DNA of 64,000 nucleotides from Tipula vernalis (taxonomy: Eukaryota > Arthropoda > Insecta > Diptera > Tipulidae). Numbering within the stretch: position 1 is the stretch's first letter; each line of letters begins with the position of its first letter. Shown here in pieces: positions 9,476-19,104 of the stretch. The notes beneath the pieces were generated by a model. The model was not told where the DNA came from. It did not search any database and saw only the letters and a program-made list of their open reading frames with translations. The translations under genes were made by a program, and so were the position numbers. The stretch lies in contig OY282560.1 of assembly GCA_958295665.1 (NCBI GenBank), positions 265,532,641 through 265,596,640 of the forward strand, given 5' to 3'.

Positions 9476-12289
9476 TTAACGTTTATTCTCACTGATTGTT
9501 GAATCGCTCTTATCAATCTCGTCTTCAATCGGTAATCGAATTAATTTGCTGATTGGGCGTTTAAACGTGGAATATTTTGTTCTGACCGTAGCTACCCTAA
9601 CATGTCCATCCTTGCCTGGGTAATCTTCAACTATTCTACCGAGTGGCCAGTATCCTGGTGGGTTGCTGTCATCTTTAATTAATACCAAATTATTTACTTC
9701 GAGATTGCGCTGTTTTAATTTGGATGTTGTTCGCTGTTGTAGCGTATGAAGATAGTCCCTCGAATAGCGCTTCCAATATGATTGCACGATCTGTTGGACT
9801 TGCTGCCATCGAGTTAATCTGGATTGTGGAGTATTTAAATGGTTTTCGTCTTTCATGTATGCGTTTGGCCCTATGATTAGAAAATGTGCAGGTGTGAGTG
9901 CATCTATGCATCCTGGATCTTCATTGCTAATCGAGCAGAGAGGGCAGGAATTCAGGATCGATTCGATTTGCGCTAATACGGTACTCATCTCCTCAAAGGT
10001 TAAGTGTGAATTGCCAATAACCTTTATTAGATGCATCTTAACAGACCTAACAGCTCGCTCCCAGATTCCGCCAAAATTAGGTGCATGTGGTGGAATGAAT
10101 GTCCACTTAATTCGGTTGTCAGCTGCGTACTTGCTCACTTCTGCTTGACATTCGTCGGACTCGAGTAAACTGTAAATATCAGAAATTAATATTTTAGCAC
10201 CGCGAAAATTAGAACCGTTATCGGAGAATATTTCAATTGGTACTCCCCTTCGTGACACGAAACGTCTTAAAACCCCTATAAACGTTGCAGTTGACAAATC
10301 GCTGGCTACCTCAATATGTACTGCCTTAGTACATAAGCAGACGAAAATTACAATGTATCCTTTTACGAGCTTAGAGCCTCTGCCTCGTTTGGACGCCAAA
10401 ATAATTGGCCCAGCATAGTCCACACCTATGTTGCTAAACGGTCTTGCAGGAACTACTCGTTGGTATGGTAAATTGCCCATTAACTGTGATGATTTGAGAT
10501 TCGCAAACCGAAAACATCTTATGCACCTATGACAAAGACTACGGGCAGTATGACATACACCAATTATCCAATATTTCATTCGTGAAAGTGATGTGAGCAG
10601 CGATGGCCCTGGATGAAAATGTTTCGTATGTAGGTAATTCAAAATTGCGATGCTGATCTTATGATTCTTCGGCAAAATAATTGGGTGTTTGGTTTCGTAA
10701 GAACAGGTTGAATTCTCCAAACGACCTCCAACTCTTAACAATCCTTGCTCATCTATGAATGGAGAGAGTGCTAATAAACGCGAATTAGGTTTTAACCCCT
10801 TAGCACTTCTTAACAATTTGATTTCGGTATGGAATTCGGTTTGTTGTACATGCTTAATCGTTGCCATTTCAGCATCATTGAGTTCAGCTCCAGTAAGCCA
10901 ACCAGCTTGATGTTTCTTCGGATTTCGAGCGTTATATATAAATCTTCGAATGTAAGCTATTATTCGTATTATCTTAGACCATTTTGATACAGCATTGACG
11001 ACATTATCAATCACATTGTCATCTTCGTAAATATTTACTTGTAGACCAATAAACTTCGTACGTCGCTCTTCATCTGTTTCCTGGACCGTAGTTATCTTTG
11101 GCCATGGCGAATTATTTCTATATATCCATTTCGGACCCATGCACCATAGTTTGTTGAATATTAGTTTTGATGATTTTATACCCCTAGTCGCCAAATCTGC
11201 TGGATTGTCTGTACCGTTCACATGTCTCCAAACTGCGGTTGGTATAAGATTTTGAATTTCTGCGGTGCGGTTGGTAACGTATGCTTTCCATTTTTTAGGA
11301 GGTGCAGAGTGTAGCCACGATAAGACTACTGTGGAATCCGTCCACAGAAAAATTGGAACATTTTCAAATTCGTACGCTTCACACACACTGGAAATTAACT
11401 TAGCTAACAAATGTGCACCACACAGTTCCAAACGTGGAAGACTTACAGGTTGTATTGGTGCCACCTTAGATTTGCTGGTTAACAAATTCGACACGACATT
11501 CTTATTTGAAGTGACACGCACGTAAACGCACGCAGCATAAGCGAGTTCACTGGCGTCGCTGAAACCATGTAATTCAATCTTAATATCATTGGCAGATATA
11601 TATACATGTCTTGGAATTTTGATGAGCTTAATCTCATCAAATTGCGATTTAATGCTTCGCCATCGATCTTGTAGTGAATCAGGCAATTGCTCATCCCATG
11701 TTACTTTAGATAGCCATAATTCTTGCATTAACAATTTCATATTGATTACAAAAGGTGATAACCAACCCAGCGGGTCGAAGAGGCGCAACATTATTGACAA
11801 AATACTTCTTTTTGTGCAGGCATCTTCGTCGGGAATGTTGACCTTGAACCGGAAAAAATCTTCTTTTGGATCCCATAGTAAACCTAATGTTTGTGACGTA
11901 CTATTTCCTTCATCTGAAATTCTGACAGATTCGTTGTGATCAGTCAATGTTTCAAGGTTAGATCTCCATTTTCTTAATGGCAGTCCCCCACTTTGCAATA
12001 CTGCTGTTAAATCATGCTTTAATTGTGCTGCTTCTGCTTCGTTTGAAGCCCCGGTTAGTACATCATCAACGTAAAAATTTTGCCTAATAGCTCGAGCCAC
12101 CTTTGGGAATTGTGCTTCATTTTCGTCAGCAATTTGAAGTAGTACGCGCGTGGAAAGAAATGATGCAAGCGATGTACCGTATGTCACGGTTCTTAATTCG
12201 TAGTGATCGATTGGTTTGTCTGTTGACTCTCTCCATAGAATCCTTTGGTATTGGGTTTGATTTGGTTCGACTAAAATTTGCCTGTACAT
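9476..12289 (-). CDS. BEL-1 pol: RT (C-terminal part), RNase H, integrase
   Basis: 937 codons with, in order: the RT active-site block FYVDDVLTGA near residue 72; a Peptidase_A17-type region typical of Pao polyproteins (LRLFDPLGWLSPF near 165); an RNase H-like part (HGFSDASELAYAA near 246, LWTDSTVVLSWL further on); an integrase zinc region (HTKHFHPG ... CHRCIRC, about 550-595); and the integrase core with GVDYAGP, SDNGSNFRGA and GGIWERAVRS supplying the D, D and E residues. A C-terminal DUF5641-like domain (PGYWPLGRI) ends it. In the family this forms one polyprotein with the upstream ORF, processed by its own aspartic protease. The start shown is only the first Met after the frame break; translation would come from 14788. 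Confidence 0.93.
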   Translation of the reverse strand: MYRQILVEPNQTQYQRILWRESTDKPIDHYELRTVTYGTSLASFLSTRVLLQIADENEAQFPKVARAIRQNFYVDDVLTGASNEAEAAQLKHDLTAVLQSGGLPLRKWRSNLETLTDHNESVRISDEGNSTSQTLGLLWDPKEDFFRFKVNIPDEDACTKRSILSIMLRLFDPLGWLSPFVINMKLLMQELWLSKVTWDEQLPDSLQDRWRSIKSQFDEIKLIKIPRHVYISANDIKIELHGFSDASELAYAACVYVRVTSNKNVVSNLLTSKSKVAPIQPVSLPRLELCGAHLLAKLISSVCEAYEFENVPIFLWTDSTVVLSWLHSAPPKKWKAYVTNRTAEIQNLIPTAVWRHVNGTDNPADLATRGIKSSKLIFNKLWCMGPKWIYRNNSPWPKITTVQETDEERRTKFIGLQVNIYEDDNVIDNVVNAVSKWSKIIRIIAYIRRFIYNARNPKKHQAGWLTGAELNDAEMATIKHVQQTEFHTEIKLLRSAKGLKPNSRLLALSPFIDEQGLLRVGGRLENSTCSYETKHPIILPKNHKISIAILNYLHTKHFHPGPSLLTSLSRMKYWIIGVCHTARSLCHRCIRCFRFANLKSSQLMGNLPYQRVVPARPFSNIGVDYAGPIILASKRGRGSKLVKGYIVIFVCLCTKAVHIEVASDLSTATFIGVLRRFVSRRGVPIEIFSDNGSNFRGAKILISDIYSLLESDECQAEVSKYAADNRIKWTFIPPHAPNFGGIWERAVRSVKMHLIKVIGNSHLTFEEMSTVLAQIESILNSCPLCSISNEDPGCIDALTPAHFLIIGPNAYMKDENHLNTPQSRLTRWQQVQQIVQSYWKRYSRDYLHTLQQRTTSKLKQRNLEVNNLVLIKDDSNPPGYWPLGRIVEDYPGKDGHVRVATVRTKYSTFKRPISKLIRLPIEDEIDKSDSTISENKR

Positions 12290-12362
12290 TTTTTTCTACA
12301 TCGGCACTTACAGCTACAGAAAATGTTCTAAACCGAAGTAGTATTGTCCACAATGTAGCTGA
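12289..12362 (-). other. BEL-1 frame-break segment (two cancelling indels)
   Basis: The ORFs on either side are in the same frame, but the ~70 bases between them read correctly only in another frame. One base appears lost near 12361, and one appears gained in the seven-T run at 12289-12295. In the original frame this gap contains stops. Either error-prone assembly of a homopolymer or true inactivation would give this picture. Confidence 0.75.
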
Positions 12363-14788
12363 ACCGTTGGACCGATTCGTAATTTATCATTAAGTGATAT
12401 GCCGCTAGAAGATACACACGACCCGTCGAATACAACTCGTAATTTTGTTGTTTCGCTACTGTGTTTCCACACACCATGGTGGGGTAGATAATAAACTTCG
12501 TCTTGATATGTTCTTAGCTCATTTGGTGATAGTTTTATCATGTGTCCCATGTTGGAGTATTCCTGCATAAAGTCGTGATACATTTTTCCGAAAATAGGGT
12601 TTAGTCTTATCTTACGCTCTATCGTAAACAATCGACATTGACCTGCCATGTATGTGTCTCCAAGTTTTTGCATATCACGTTTGAATGGAAGTTGTACGAT
12701 GAATCTTCCCGTCTTATCGCGTCGTGTTGTTTTCGTAAAAAGCTCTTCACATTCTCGTTCATCTTCGGACTGTATTTTGACCGTTGGAATCTCCTCTTGT
12801 TCCCAAAATTTCTTAAGTGCGTTCTCCAAGCTTGTGTTGTCCATTACATTGACATTTAAACTAACTAATTTCGTATATGTTTCATCACGAGTAGCTCTTG
12901 GTTGACCAGAAATTACCCATCCAAATGTAGTTTCATATGCGGTTAATGAATTATTTGAAATCGATGTTCTATTATTTTTCAATATATTAAAAAATTGATC
13001 TGCACCAATTAGAATATCGATGTTTTTCTTCTGAAGAAAATTAGGATCAGCTAAGTGTAACTCATCAAATTTCTCGATGTTCTGAATTCCATTGCGCTTA
13101 TATTCTGACGTTGTAGTGATGTTAGTCAAAATGAATACTTCGAGCTTAAGTTTGACTGAATCATCATACCTCGAATGGATCTCAATATTTGTTTTGCCAT
13201 TGGTTGACACGTTAGATGTTGCGAGTCCACCAACGATAATAGATGCTCTCTGTCGCCGTAACTGCAATCTTCTTACGCATGATTCTGTAATAAAAGAGAT
13301 CTGAGATCCAGAATCTAATAACACGTTGCATTTGTGCAGACGCCCAATACAATCTGCTATGTCTACTACGGCTGTTGGCAATATTGCGTAATCCGTGCAT
13401 GCCATGTTGGTTTTCGCAATGGAGGTTGGTTGCGAATTAGCTTGACCTGCTGTCGACTGATTAGCTTCACTGACTTTATGGTTTGATGCTACATTAGTTA
13501 CAGATGGTGTGCTGTACGAAGAATTTACATTGCTTATGATACCATCATGTAACATACTGTGATGTCTACGCCCACATTTTCTGCACGACCCACGTGCTCG
13601 ACATCTATTGACTCTATGTGTTATTGATAAACAATTAAAACACACATTTAGCTTACGTACTTCGCTTGTTCTTAAATTGGCATCTAAATCCAAAAACTTC
13701 TTGCATTCGTATAATTGATGCGGATCATTACATAATGGACATCGTGTTGGCTCTACAGTTGGATTCGGCCTTTCAGAGACAACGTTATGTGACCTTGGTA
13801 GCGAGGGTTTTACAGCATATGGCTTAATGGTTTCACAAGGTTCTAACCCATCACATCGATTATTAATAAACTTCAAAAACTCTTCAAAGGTTGGATTATC
13901 TTTATTCACAGAAGAGAATGCCCAGGCTTGTTGTGTATCCACGTCTGTTTTCCTCAATAAAATATGCAACAGCCAATGATCACGTGACTCTGCTTCCGAT
14001 CCAAGTGCCTGAAGTCCACGAACCACTTGATCAGCAACGTTATGTAAATTTCTCAATTTCTTAACAGATTTCTCCCTTAATGGCTGCATGTCGAGAAAGG
14101 TTTGAATAAAATCACTAATGGCGATTTTCCGTTTGTCGTATCGGTCACAAATTTTAGACCAAGCCGCTCTATAATTGGCGTCAGATATTGGGAAGTGCTT
14201 GATAAGCTCCGCAGATTCGCCTTTAAGACATCCTCTCAAGTATTGGAATTTCTCAGCGTCTGATAAGTAACTCTTGTTATGAACGGAGGCAGTAAATAAA
14301 TCCTTAATGCTTTGAAACTCTTTGTAGCTTCCATCGAACGTTGGCACTTGTATCCTTGGAAGCCTAGGAGTAAAATGCGGCTCTTCCGATGACTGATTTA
14401 AAAATGATTGGTTTAATGATGCACTGAGCGTGTTCGTGAAGTTTGCCAGAAATTCGTTTTGTTGTGCTGTTGTTTTTGACATGATTTGGTTGAATTGTTC
14501 CAAAACTGATAAGTTTGTAGTACGACTGGATATATATTCGTTTAGTTTGACCTTTAAACTCAGATATTTTGCTTCAATATCCACCATTTCCGATGCACAA
14601 TCTAAAGCAGTCAATTTTGAGTCGGCTTCTTTAAAATCATTGAATGCACGCTCCAATAATTCCAACCGAGAGGACGCTTCATCTGTTTTGGTATTTTTAC
14701 TTAAATTTTCCACAAATGATGCAATCCTTGTGATGCTACCTTTAGCTTGACCACGCCGAGCAGTCCAGTCCTTAATCTTTTCTGACAT
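12314..14788 (-). CDS. BEL-1 gag-protease and start of RT
   Basis: 824 codons, starting MSEKIKDWTARRGQAKG, the usual opening of BEL/Pao Gag. Residues ~140-290 form a DUF1759-type capsid region (PTFDGSYKEFQSIKDLF). Two zinc knuckles lie near 383-410 (CFNCLSITHRVNRC, CRKCGRRHHSMLH). An aspartic protease of the DUF1758 type has its active site LLDSGSQ near 490. The RT begins near 775 (TTKLRVVFDGSC) and is cut by a frameshift near 12361, after which the shown C-terminus is out-of-frame sequence. The start at 14788 is the first Met after the leader and fits the family. Forms virus-like particles in the cytoplasm in related elements. Confidence 0.93.
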   Translation of the reverse strand: MSEKIKDWTARRGQAKGSITRIASFVENLSKNTKTDEASSRLELLERAFNDFKEADSKLTALDCASEMVDIEAKYLSLKVKLNEYISSRTTNLSVLEQFNQIMSKTTAQQNEFLANFTNTLSASLNQSFLNQSSEEPHFTPRLPRIQVPTFDGSYKEFQSIKDLFTASVHNKSYLSDAEKFQYLRGCLKGESAELIKHFPISDANYRAAWSKICDRYDKRKIAISDFIQTFLDMQPLREKSVKKLRNLHNVADQVVRGLQALGSEAESRDHWLLHILLRKTDVDTQQAWAFSSVNKDNPTFEEFLKFINNRCDGLEPCETIKPYAVKPSLPRSHNVVSERPNPTVEPTRCPLCNDPHQLYECKKFLDLDANLRTSEVRKLNVCFNCLSITHRVNRCRARGSCRKCGRRHHSMLHDGIISNVNSSYSTPSVTNVASNHKVSEANQSTAGQANSQPTSIAKTNMACTDYAILPTAVVDIADCIGRLHKCNVLLDSGSQISFITESCVRRLQLRRQRASIIVGGLATSNVSTNGKTNIEIHSRYDDSVKLKLEVFILTNITTTSEYKRNGIQNIEKFDELHLADPNFLQKKNIDILIGADQFFNILKNNRTSISNNSLTAYETTFGWVISGQPRATRDETYTKLVSLNVNVMDNTSLENALKKFWEQEEIPTVKIQSEDERECEELFTKTTRRDKTGRFIVQLPFKRDMQKLGDTYMAGQCRLFTIERKIRLNPIFGKMYHDFMQEYSNMGHMIKLSPNELRTYQDEVYYLPHHGVWKHSSETTKLRVVFDGSCVSSSGISLNDKLRIGPTVQLHCGQYYFGLEHFL

Positions 14789-15102
14789 CCTTATTTTAGT
14801 TGAATAATGTGGTAATTACGTAGAGGTACCGATCAAATAAACTTCAATATATTTTTTTTTATTTTTAGGTTATGTCACCACGTGTCGCTCGCGTTTATAT
14901 GTTTTCTTCACAACTCGTATAATCACAAACACGTTATACAAAAAAATTGTATACTTTTGTCTCACAAATCGTATGATCACAAACACTGTTATATTTAAAA
15001 TTGTATACGCCTTACTTAATTTTCTAGAATTATTGTTCACAAAACTTACGGTATAAAAATTGAATAGATACGCGGACCAGTAATAAACACAGCTTAGTTA
15101 CC
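14789..15102 (-). other. BEL-1 untranslated leader with internal repeat
   Basis: The 314 bp between primer site and gag start hold no ORF. A motif of about 50 bp occurs twice in tandem (about 14909-14963 and 14966-15012), each copy with tcacaa-tcgtat-atcacaaacac followed by an AT-rich ttgtata segment. It may fold in the genomic RNA, but no function can be shown. Confidence 0.6.
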
Positions 15103-15120
15103 ATCCGGCTCGAAGGACCA
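15103..15120 (-). other. BEL-1 primer binding site, tRNA-Tyr type
   Basis: Plus-strand bases atccggctcgaaggacca equal the 3' end, with CCA, of insect tRNA-Tyr(GUA) as I remember it, so the minus-strand RNA would pair with that tRNA over 18 bases. Two bases (TA) separate it from the 5' LTR at 15123. Confidence 0.85.
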
Positions 15121-15122
15121 TA

Positions 15123-15846
15123 TGTTAAAAAGGCTTATTTTTAACAGACTGAAAGTTGAACACTATTGCTCCGATTCCTTAGGCAATATGAAAACAGTTT
15201 GTTGAATTTTTGAAAACGTTATAATTTTATTATTTTTATTTTTTATGTCTGGTTGCAATGACAGCTCGAACAAGAAGACTTTTTTTAGTATTGACAAATT
15301 TTCATTGCCCAAAATAATTTTGATTTTAATGTTATAGTGCCATCTAACTTTGGCCATCTTAAACAATTATTCTACCATAATAATTTAGTACAAGTATTTA
15401 TAATAATAATATTTTACAATTTAAATAATGGTATTTATCACATAATTAAATTATTCCTATTTATAACCATCAACAATAAATATTTCGTAATTACAATACT
15501 TATTTGCTATAATATTTCAGTACAAATATTTTCTTTTAGAACTATAAATCTATTACATAATTTTTCTCTATTTTAGATGTGTCAAAAAATCTTTATGTAA
15601 ACAAAGATTTTAAGACAAAAATATTGATTCGTAATGGTAAGTTTTATACAATACAAGTTTATATTTAATAAATTTAAATACATTCCATATTTTCAGATAA
15701 GTAAAACGGAAGTTACATGAGGATAATCAGCTAAGCTAGGATACAATCGTGCTCAGATAAGTGTAAATTGTATTTATTTAATAAAGGAATGATCCTTTGT
15801 TTCCTCTTTTTTCTTTCCGGAATCGTCAAACTTATCAACCAGAACA
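15123..15846 (-). repeat. BEL-1 5' LTR
   Basis: 724 bp, matching 8727-9450 except for three substitutions (in ttgcccaaa, aaaacggaag and tctttccgg). As the 5' LTR of a minus-strand element it should carry the promoter; I cannot place a start site reliably. Confidence 0.95.
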
Positions 15847-15851
15847 TTGGG

Positions 15852-17528
15852 CTCGAATGACAAATTTTCAAAAATTTAGAAATTTTCCCGAAAAGGATTT
15901 GAACGCGGTACTACACAAAGTCACATAACAAAAATCTCAGAGATGTGCTCGTGTCCTGATTATATACAACGGATCGGGAATATAATAAGCTGGCTAGGAG
16001 TGCATATGCCATTCACTTATGATGGGTTGGGCTCGAATGACAAATTTTCTAAAAATTTAGAAATTTTTCCGAAAAGGATTTGAACGCGGTACTACACAAA
16101 GTCAATTAACAAAAATCTCAGAAATGTGCTCATGTCCTGACTATATACAATGGATCGGCAATATAACAGGCTGGCTAGGAGTGCATATGCCATTCACTTA
16201 TGACGGGTTGAACTCGAATGACAAATTTTCAAATATTTAGAAATTTTTCCGAAAAGGATTTGAACGCGGTACTACACAAAGTCAATTAACAAAAAACTCA
16301 GAAATGTGCTCATGTCCTGACTATATACAATGGATCGGCAATATAACAGGCTGGCTAGGAGTGCATATGCCATTCACTTATGACGGGTTGAGCTCGAATG
16401 ACAAATTTTCTAAAATTTAGAAATTTTCCCAAAAATGATTTGAAAGCGGTACTACACAAAGTCAAATAACAAAAATCTCATAGATGTGCTCATGTCCTGA
16501 CTATATACAATGGATCGGGAATATAATAAGCTGGCTAGGAGTGCATATGCCATTCACTTATGAGGGGTTGAGCTCGAATGACAAATTTTCAAAAATTTAG
16601 AAATTTTCCCAAAAATGATTTGAAAGCGGTACTACACAAAAACAAATAACAAAAATCTCAGAGATGTGCTCATGTCCTGACTATATACAATGGATCGGCA
16701 ATATAACAGGCTGGCTAGGAGTGCATATGCCATTCACTTATGACGGGTTGAGCTCGAATGACAAATTTTCTAAAATTTAGAAATTTTCCCAAAAATGATT
16801 TGAAAGCGGTACTACACAAAGTCAAATAACAAAAATCTCAGAGATGTGCTCATGTCCTGATTATATACAACGGATCGGGAATATAATAAGCTGGCTAGGA
16901 GTGCATATGCCATTCACTTATGATGGGTTGAGCTCGAATGACAAATTTTCAAAAATTAGAAAATTTTCCCAATAATGATTTGAAAGCGGTACTACACAAA
17001 GTCACATAACAAAAATCTCAGAGATGTGCTCATGTCCTGATTATATACAACGGATCGGGAATATAATAAGCTGGCTAGGAGTGCATATGCCATTCACGGA
17101 GAACTAATTTTCCCAAAATGATTTGGAGCCGGTACTACACAAAGTCAATTAACAAAAATCTCAGAGATGTGCTCATGTACTGACTATATACAACGGATCG
17201 GTAATGTAATAAGCTGGCTAGGAGTGCCAATGCCATTCACTTATGATGGGTTGGGCTCGAATGACAAATTGTCAAATATTAAGAAATTTTCCCAAAAATG
17301 ATTTGAAAGCGGTACTACACAAAGTCAATTAACAAAAATCTCAGAGATGTGCTCATGTACTGACTATATGCAACGGATCGGGAATATAATAAGCTGGCTA
17401 GGAGTGCATATGCCATTCACTTATGATAGGTTGAGCTCGAATGACAAATTTTCAAAAATTTAGAAATTTTCCCAAAAATGATTTGAACGCGGTACTACAC
17501 AAAGTCAAATAACAAAAATCTCAGAGAT
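15852..17528 (+). repeat. 180-bp tandem repeat array, right block
   Basis: Continues the left block after the BEL target duplication, about nine units in the same orientation. Two subtypes alternate: one with tggatcggcaatataacaggc and one with cggatcgggaatataataagc. At about 17097 the array is broken by a switch to the variant unit (cggagaactaattttccc) otherwise found only at the arm starts. It ends at ctcagagat, where the orientation inverts. Confidence 0.88.
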
Positions 17529-17531
17529 CTT

Positions 17532-18197
17532 GCTTTCAAATCATTTATGGGAAAATTTTCTAATTTCTGAAAATTTGTCATTCGAGCTCAACCCATCATA
17601 AGTGAATGGCATATGCACTCCTACCCAGCTTATTATATTCTCGATCCATTGTATATAGTCAGTACATGAGCACATCTCTGAGATTTTTGTTAATTGACTT
17701 TGTGTAGTACCGCCTCCAAATCATTTTGGGAAAATTAGGTCTCCTTTGAAAATTTGCCATTCGAGCCCAACTCATCATTCGAGTCCAACCCATCATATTG
17801 TAACCAGCTTATTATATTTTCAGTCTGTGTAATATAGCCCCTACATAAGCATATCTATTAAATTTGTGTTATTTGATTTAATGCGGCATCTTCGCCCTCA
17901 TTTTAGTATTCACAACTTTTTAATGGTTTATTTAATTATTTGATATAATATATAACGTTTTGATTAATTCCAAATTTGGTTAGTATTTTCAATTTTGTAT
18001 AATTTTTTTGCATTATTAATTTTAAATCGAAGTACGAGAAAATACTTGTTTTTTTAATTTCTCATTTAACGGTTTTTTGTGTAGCTACATTTTTCAACGT
18101 TAGTAACTTTTTTTAACACTATTTCTACCACTTATTTCTTACACTATTTTTAGTGGCAAACTACACTTTAAATTAACGTTAGAAACTTCACTCCGGT
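17532..18197 (-). repeat. Right inverted arm of the Foldback-like element
   Basis: Reverse complement of 7034-7698. It begins abruptly at gctttcaaatcat, the mirror of the left array, runs through one to two inverted repeat units, and ends in the ~400-bp unique terminal part with CTTCACTCCGGT as the outer end. Confidence 0.85.
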
Positions 18198-18206
18198 CTG
18201 CTGTCT
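18198..18206. repeat. Target-site duplication of the Foldback-like element (right)
   Basis: CTGCTGTCT, identical to 7025-7033. Confidence 0.85.
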
Positions 18207-18464
18207 ACGGGCTTATATCCTTTTAAAAAAAAATCACTTTCGATTTTTTTCGCGATATTTCGATAATTATATCAGTGGCTCTATTCTGGCTTTCCCGGGG
18301 AGTTGCGGATTGGGAATTGATTTATTGTGAGTTTTTAGTGTATTTACACATTTGTGTATTTACACGCGACTCATTTGGTATGCTTTACCTTGTTAAGTTA
18401 ATAAAAATCAGTACTATTTTCATTAAAATTGAAAGAACAACATTACAAAATGTGACATTCAAAC
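18207..18464. other. Non-coding stretch between Foldback element and copy A
   Basis: No gene seen. Open reading of 75 codons at 18275-18502 has no recognisable motif. This sequence has no counterpart before copy B. Confidence 0.35.
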
Positions 18465-18494
18465 GAACAAAAAATCTTCATTGTAAAAAAAATT

Positions 18495-18584
18495 ATGAGT
18501 GACAAAAAGTCAATTGAAGAAATAAGACGGGAGTTTGACGCACAATTTAAGCAAGTATCACCCAGTAGATCTGCCATATTGTGA
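18495..18584 (+). other. Short ORF, 29 codons (copy A)
   Basis: Reads MSDKKSIEEIRREFDAQFKQ then nine more residues. The first 22 codons are also open in copy B (34973-35038) with two substitutions and then a stop. It could be the first exon of a lost transposon gene or chance. No known family. Confidence 0.25.
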
Positions 18585-19104
18585 AGTTAAAAAATAGTTA
18601 AAAGTCACGAGAGTGAAGTTTATAACTAAAAAATTAACATAAACGTTTACATATCCAATAAGAATTAAAAAATATTTTGTATGGTATAGTAACTACACTG
18701 TTAAACATATTTCTTAAGGAAAGTGGTAAACAATATACGAAAGGGAGGAAATGATATATGTTTGTTATTCTTATTGGAACCCAAAAACATTTTTTAAATA
18801 AAAGGTCGTACCATATAAATTTTTATTACAATAGGCAATATTCGATGGCCATTAACAGGTAATCGTAGAGATGTCTAAGTGAATCGGTATGCCAACACAT
18901 TTGTCTGTATTTTGTAGATATTTACATAGTGGGCATCACGTTAGTGCGACCCTCAGTTACTCACTACTTTTTCATTGTTCAATAATTCTACGTCAATAAG
19001 TAACATGCCATTCCGAGATTTTATTTTTTTTCAGTGATGCGCTTTAGACACTTTTGGCACCTGATATGTGGTAATTGAATTCTATTTTGTATTGTTTTAA
19101 AATC

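Larger units (their letters stand above)
8727..15846 (-). mobile_element. BEL/Pao LTR retrotransposon, nearly intact (BEL-1)
   Basis: A complete element of 7120 bp on the minus strand: LTRs of 724 bp at each end, a tRNA primer site beside the right (5') LTR, a purine-rich tract beside the left (3') LTR, and gag-pol between. Five-base target duplications TTGGG flank it (8722-8726 and 15847-15851), in the usual 4-6 bp range for BEL/Pao. I count three differences between the LTRs (about 0.4 percent), so insertion is recent. It sits within a 180-bp repeat of the Foldback-like element. Apart from two cancelling single-base indels in the RT region, the coding part reads through. Confidence 0.95.
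7034..18197. mobile_element. Foldback-like element with 665-bp inverted arms and a 180-bp tandem array, interrupted by BEL-1
   Basis: Identical 9-bp target duplications CTGCTGTCT lie at 7025-7033 and 18198-18206. The element ends are inverted: ACCGGAGTGAAG at the left and its complement at the right. The left arm (7034-7698) and right arm (17532-18197) are inverted copies of about 665 bp. Between them, once the BEL insertion and one 5-bp duplication are removed, lie about 2.7 kb, equal to about fifteen 180-bp units in one orientation. Long inverted arms, internal tandem repeats and 9-bp duplications are the hallmarks of Drosophila Foldback elements, which are linked to Mutator-type transposases. 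No transposase ORF is inside, so it is non-autonomous. Without BEL-1 it is about 4.04 kb. Confidence 0.85.

Noticed and set aside
9690..14750. Plus-strand ORFs opposite BEL-1 gag-pol (for example 12103-12393, 14430-14750)
   Set aside because: Shadows of the coding minus strand; no domain.
15103..15120. tRNA-Tyr gene
   Set aside because: Only the 3' 18 bases including CCA are present beside an LTR, so this is a primer binding site. Nuclear tRNA genes do not encode CCA.
7480..17528. CRISPR-like array
   Set aside because: Units are contiguous 180-bp tandem repeats without unique spacers, in a eukaryotic transposon.
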